NCBI GenBank assembly: GCA_009602725.1
Contig: WELB01000025.1
Coordinates: 339,538-351,516, forward strand
Direction: 5' to 3'
DNA: 11,979 nt
Source: Spirogloea muscicola
Lineage: Eukaryota > Streptophyta > Zygnematophyceae > Spirogloeales > Spirogloeaceae
Shown: positions 8,027 through 11,979 of the stretch, piece after piece
Position numbering within the stretch: the first letter of the stretch is position 1
Layout of the letters: each line of letters starts with the position of its first letter
Program-made: the position numbers and the translations under genes
The notes under the pieces: generated by a model
Seen by the model: only the letters and a program-made list of their open reading frames with translations
What the model was told of the DNA's origin: nothing
Database searches by the model: none

Positions 8027-11000
8027 CTATAAATGTACACGCCGTTCGAAGACCGCGTCGAGGGGCTTGGTAGCAGTGAAGAGGCCCCACTTCTGGTCTC
8101 CCCTTGCACACCACTCCAGCTTTGACTTCCAACTATTGACGAGGGTGTTATACTCACCCTGCAAGAGAAGGGCTTGTCAGAACTGCAGAAGTACCTTCAA
8201 TGGGACAAGCAGCCAGAACTGCAGAAATACCTAAATTGGGGAAAAGCAAGAATTCACCAAGTCAAAGCTCACCAAGCAGCTTCCTCACCCTCAATCACAG
8301 AACCTGCCATCTGGCAGTCTCACCTGCGAGAAGTCCTCACAAATTGCTGTCTTGTTCTCCTCAACCTTTGCCAGCTCACATCTCAGGTTACCAACAAACT
8401 GCGAGACAATTTATGCCGAAAAATAACATCAGCCAAGAGCACAAACTTCGGTAAATGAAGAAGTCATAAGCACGCAAGCAACTGGAGGAAAAGCTGGACT
8501 GCATATTTAGGGAGTGCTTTGACCTGCTTGGTCCTGTCCTCAACTATCACATCTGTAAATCCTGCTGCTTCAACAAGCTGAAAGGATGCAACAGCGTCCT
8601 GTGAGTAGTATGACACATCTGCAAGCATTCTGGATCACATTCAGCATGCCAAAATTGAGAGAGCACTCCTCAGTGTGCCGCGTGGAAAATGCTTACACAA
8701 AGGGGTGTGGCATTGAGCTTGTCATACCCTGCCGTAAGTCCCAAATGAGGGCAAGAAGTACTTGTGTTGCTCAGCATAGGCTTGGAAGTCGGTGTTACTC
8801 TTCATGGTGTCCTCTGACTGACAGTAGTCACTTATTAAAAGCTTGCCTCCTGGTCTGAGCCACGTGCAGAAGTTGCTGAAAAGAGTTGCCTTGTCCTGCA
8901 GGCGGTATCAACACACAATTGAGCAGGCAAGCAACCCCTTGAACAGCAAAGAAACTCAACAATTGGCATGTACGTAACGATAGATTGCAGTTTCAACTGC
9001 AAGCAGTTGGCCACTGTATACGATTGGGAAACCTGCAGCATCCAGGAGTGCAAAGACCTCAGAACCATCTAGAGATCGTTTGCAGGTAGACAAGGACACC
9101 TGTATGTGCAGGAGAGAGTCACGACTGCAGACAACGTCAAATGATCCAGGAGGGTACTTCTTCAGCATGCAGTCGGCAACCTCGAACTCAACCACGCAAC
9201 CCTGACCAATCGCCCTCTCTAGAGCAAGAGAAATCTGCAGCTTGAGTACAATAAGTTATTCAGAGCCAGTCCAAATCCCTGCACTGCAAGACTGCATATG
9301 TGTGACTGAGCTAGACCCTCAGAATAAACTGAATGAACAAACAAACACAAATAAAGAAAGATACAAATTATCCTGCTATGCAAAAGGGCACAAGATACTC
9401 TGCTAGGAGCAGGCACAACAAGTCTAAGTTGCTCTACCATTGACCCACCATGTTCACAGAGACGTCTATAGCAGTGACATCAGCGTCAAACTCTTCTGCC
9501 ATGTAGAAGGCACCTCCACCAATGCCACAGCCAACATCGAGCACTCGGTGACCCTTCTGAAGTCCAAGCTTGGCGACAAATGCCTTAGTAGTCTCTGCCC
9601 AAAGCACCAGGGTGCATATTAGATGGTGCATGTTTTGCAATCTGCTCGAGATTCTGTCATCATTGATTATGATGGTGACATCACAGAGCAGTGCAAGGTC
9701 ACAATGCTGCTCCTTCTCACCCAGGCCTCCAGTGCTCATGAAGCCAGTGCCAAAGATGCGCTCATAGCACCTGATCCTAGCCATGGTATACTCTACTCTG
9801 TCGAGGAACTGCTGTAATTGCTTGCCATCAGGAGCCATAGCTGGTACTTTCTGCCAGAGCCAGCAAACCTGCATATCGAGAAGTAATGAGAAGAAACATG
9901 TGAGCACCTAGGACGTGATGTAAGCAATCTTCTAAGTGGGCTGCACTCCAGCTGCAACCCCTCAGTCAGTGCAGACATTCATCTCACCTGGTTTTGGTTC
10001 CGCTTGTTGCGCACATAAGCACCGACGCATTTGATACTACGGAGCTGAAGCTCCACAAAAGAGCTATCCTTGTTCTGCTTGTGGATGTTCTCAAACACCT
10101 GGCCAGAAGTAGCAACATGCAGCAACTGCGTTGTCAGATGACAGCTCTGAAGAGCTGACTAGGAGATACAGACAACACATGCATAATCTGCAGCACCTGC
10201 TTGACTGAGTAGAACTTGGCACAGGTGTCACATCCTCACCGTGGTATAGAAACTTGGCTCTCTATAGTGGGTGGGGTTGTTGCGGCGCTTGGAATCTCCA
10301 GATTGATGAAAGCAGGACTCCCGGAAGAAGAGGAAACCATCCTTTGATAGCCAGGTCATCATGCGCGCTGCCAGCTGCTCGACCTGGCAAGCTCCTCATG
10401 GGCATGGGCCTTTGTGAGATGAATTTTCCGATGTCTGACCGTAAACGTCAGCAGCGAGCACAGCACAGCGTGCTACAAAAATAAACAAGAGTAGCAAGCA
10501 GGCTTCTCTCTTTATGCTACCAAGCAAAGTCATCACACCTCATCATCAGAGAGGTACATGAGCAGCCAATTGGAGAAAATCATATCCACAGAGCCTTCTC
10601 TGAACTGAAGCTTGTGAGAAGTCACGTCCGCGCATCGAAATGTCACATTCTTGTGGTGGCCATTCAGCTCCTTGTTCTGAAGCAAGCACAACGAATGAGC
10701 TTTGAGTTGCGAAGCTCGCGAATTCTGTGTCTCAGACCGATTGCCCTACTTTGTCGAGTTTGATAACAGCAATCAAATGCTGATAGGGCACAACAACCTG
10801 ATTGACAAGTAAAGGTGGAGTCAGACAGATAGTGGGGACATATATAAGCGTCCGGCATGGTCACCTTGGCTATAGCATTTGCCATGAAGTCAACAGCGGT
10901 GACTTGCGCAGCTGCAGTGGCCAGAGAGCTTGTGAAGCGTCCAATACCAGCTCCCAACTCCAAAACACGCTTGCCTACAAGGGAGGGTAGCATGGCCAGT

Positions 11001-11904
11001 ATCTGCACACCATGACATGTGACGCATCGGTTAGCAGGCTGAGACGCATGTCACGATGTGCTTGTCACAAACTCACCATTTCAAGGTAGGTAGATTCTAT
11101 CCCTTCCGCATGCACAATAACTAGGACAGCTAAGCAAAGCAAGGCCCCACTTCAGCTACACTCTGGAGCCAAGCACTAATTGGACTACCAGAAACGCTTT
11201 GTAAGTCTATGCGCACAACCAAGACACGGTGCACAGGAGATCTCAAAGATGGACTAAGACTCGAAGCATCGTCCTCAGAACATGGACCCAAGGCCGACGA
11301 GCCCTGACTCCAGCACGCCCACATCCAGAAGGTGACACACCTCAGGCCGATCGAGCTGATCCAGCTTGGCGGCCTGACTGTCCAGCATCATGGCCTCGAC
11401 AGTCAGCGTCTGGCTGTGTTCCGCCCAATACTGAGCCTGCTTCTCCCGCTCCGCTGCATGGCCATGCGCATGGTCAATGACAATGTCTCAGCACCAATTG
11501 AGTTTCACTGAAGAAAGTACAGGCGGAGCTGCATGTGCTGCATGTGCCAGCTAACAAGTGCCGCGGCCTCGTCATGGCTCAGTCTATCTCTTGTAAAGCT
11601 GGCTGGTGCAGCTGAGGCTTTCCCGGGTAGCCAGCACCGCAGCTGACCAGGCAAGCTGGTGAATGGAGCTGCGTAGTGGACTCGCCACACTAGCATGTGG
11701 CACGCCAACAGAGCGGCTCCGCTCTCGGCCGACAGCGGCAGACATGGCAACATGGACTGCCCGACGCAGCACTGCATCAGGACGATCCTGGAACGGTCCC
11801 CGCTCTCGCTGACGTGCATGTGTGCCCGCAATTGTCCGAGACTCACAGGAGAGGAGGCGGACGAGCGGGCGCGGCGCGGCGGCGACCTCCACGGCGGGCG
11901 CCAT
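8027..11904 (-). CDS. PEAMT: Phosphoethanolamine N-methyltransferase, two SAM domains, 13 exons, 519 aa
   Basis: Methylates phosphoethanolamine three times with S-adenosylmethionine to give phosphocholine for phosphatidylcholine synthesis; cytosolic in plants. Exons, 5' to 3' on the minus strand: 11904-11847, 11453-11341, 11002-10865, 10676-10539, 10383-10240, 10098-9988, 9868-9721, 9594-9449, 9234-9100, 8895-8728, 8577-8524, 8398-8324, 8158-8027. They sum to 1560 bases in frame; all introns are GT...CAG. Domain 1 has [28 protein letters not shown] motif [12 protein letters not shown] (70-81), [11 protein letters not shown] and NNPTHYRE. Domain 2 has [19 protein letters not shown] motif [11 protein letters not shown] (301-311), [29 protein letters not shown] and a final KWGLF. 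Both domains are complete, as in plants, where domain 1 does the first methylation and domain 2 the rest. Odd points are an Ala/Arg leader of about 20 residues and a tail of about 11 residues after the usual end. Confidence 0.93.
8159..8323 (-). other. PEAMT last intron with a 36-bp imperfect tandem duplication
   Basis: On the plus strand, units of 36 bases start at 8178 and 8214; they share the first 13 bases (CAGAACTGCAGAA) and most of the next 14. On the coding strand each unit contains TTCTGCAG after pyrimidines, so each carries a decoy 3' splice site ahead of the real one at 8159-8161. Use of either decoy reads TTC and then soon reaches TGA, removing the last exon's product. Confidence 0.6.
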
Positions 11905-11979
11905 TCCGCCGGCCGGCTCAGACGAGGAGGACGGCCGGGGAACCCGGGGCGGCAGCGCCCGCCCGCCCGCCCCCGGGCC
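11905..11979 (-). promoter_or_regulatory. GC-rich 5' flank of PEAMT with a G-quadruplex motif
   Basis: The 75 bases before the ATG are extremely GC-rich on either strand and contain no ATG, so no upstream ORF is visible here. On the minus strand 11974-11958 holds four G-runs of at least three bases separated by single C bases, a strong G-quadruplex pattern 54-70 bases before the start. No TATA box is seen. The transcription start site is unknown, so this may be promoter or 5' UTR. Confidence 0.5.

Noticed and set aside
8586-8858. 90-codon plus-strand ORF
   Set aside because: It is antisense to a well-supported PEAMT exon and two introns.
9434-9907. Single 157-codon minus-strand ORF read as a stand-alone methyltransferase
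   Set aside because: It joins two PEAMT exons by reading through the 126-base intron 9595-9720. Removing that intron restores the conserved STGGLETTK junction.
1-11979. CRISPR array, tRNA, rRNA or bacterial operon
   Set aside because: No regularly spaced repeats, no tRNA T-arm motif or rRNA-like sequence was seen, and the genes are interrupted by introns.

Overview
This window looks like nuclear DNA of a plant-lineage eukaryote, most likely a green alga. The evidence is two intron-rich genes with GT-AG introns, a bifunctional plant-type phosphoethanolamine N-methyltransferase, very GC-rich gene starts, and TGTAA motifs of the kind green algae use as polyadenylation signals. No bacterial operon, rRNA, tRNA or CRISPR array was recognised. 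The species cannot be fixed from the sequence alone, and all exon models are my own reading without transcript data.

Layout. (1) About 1-3720, plus strand: a decayed non-LTR retrotransposon of the R2-like type, with a restriction-like endonuclease. In order it has a low-complexity Pro/Ser/Thr-rich N-terminal region, a Cys/His finger, a reverse transcriptase with intact YADD, a C-terminal Cys/His knuckle and an endonuclease domain. At least five frame changes and two in-frame TAG codons break it. (2) 3623-4229: a gene-free stretch holding the presumed 3' UTR of the element, including a perfect 8-bp hairpin, and the presumed promoter and 5' UTR of the next gene. (3) 4230-7173, plus strand: a complete 12-exon WD40 gene of the AAMP/Sqt1 family (427 aa). 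(4) 7174-8026: a gene-poor convergent spacer with candidate poly(A) signals for both flanking genes, a short hairpin with a direct repeat, and a doubtful 40-codon ORF. (5) 8027-11904, minus strand: a complete 13-exon phosphoethanolamine N-methyltransferase gene (519 aa) with two SAM-methyltransferase domains. (6) 11905-11979: its GC-rich 5' flank with a strong G-quadruplex motif.

The two host genes converge and do not look functionally linked. One is predicted to serve ribosome assembly or a related housekeeping role; the other makes phosphocholine for phosphatidylcholine. Both rebuild across 25 exons with no frame error. This suggests the disruptions in the retrotransposon are real decay rather than poor sequence. 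Both genes fall steeply in GC from about 80% in a 5' exon to about 45% in a 3' exon. I found no clearly new multi-gene system; the points worth checking are local and are listed as findings.
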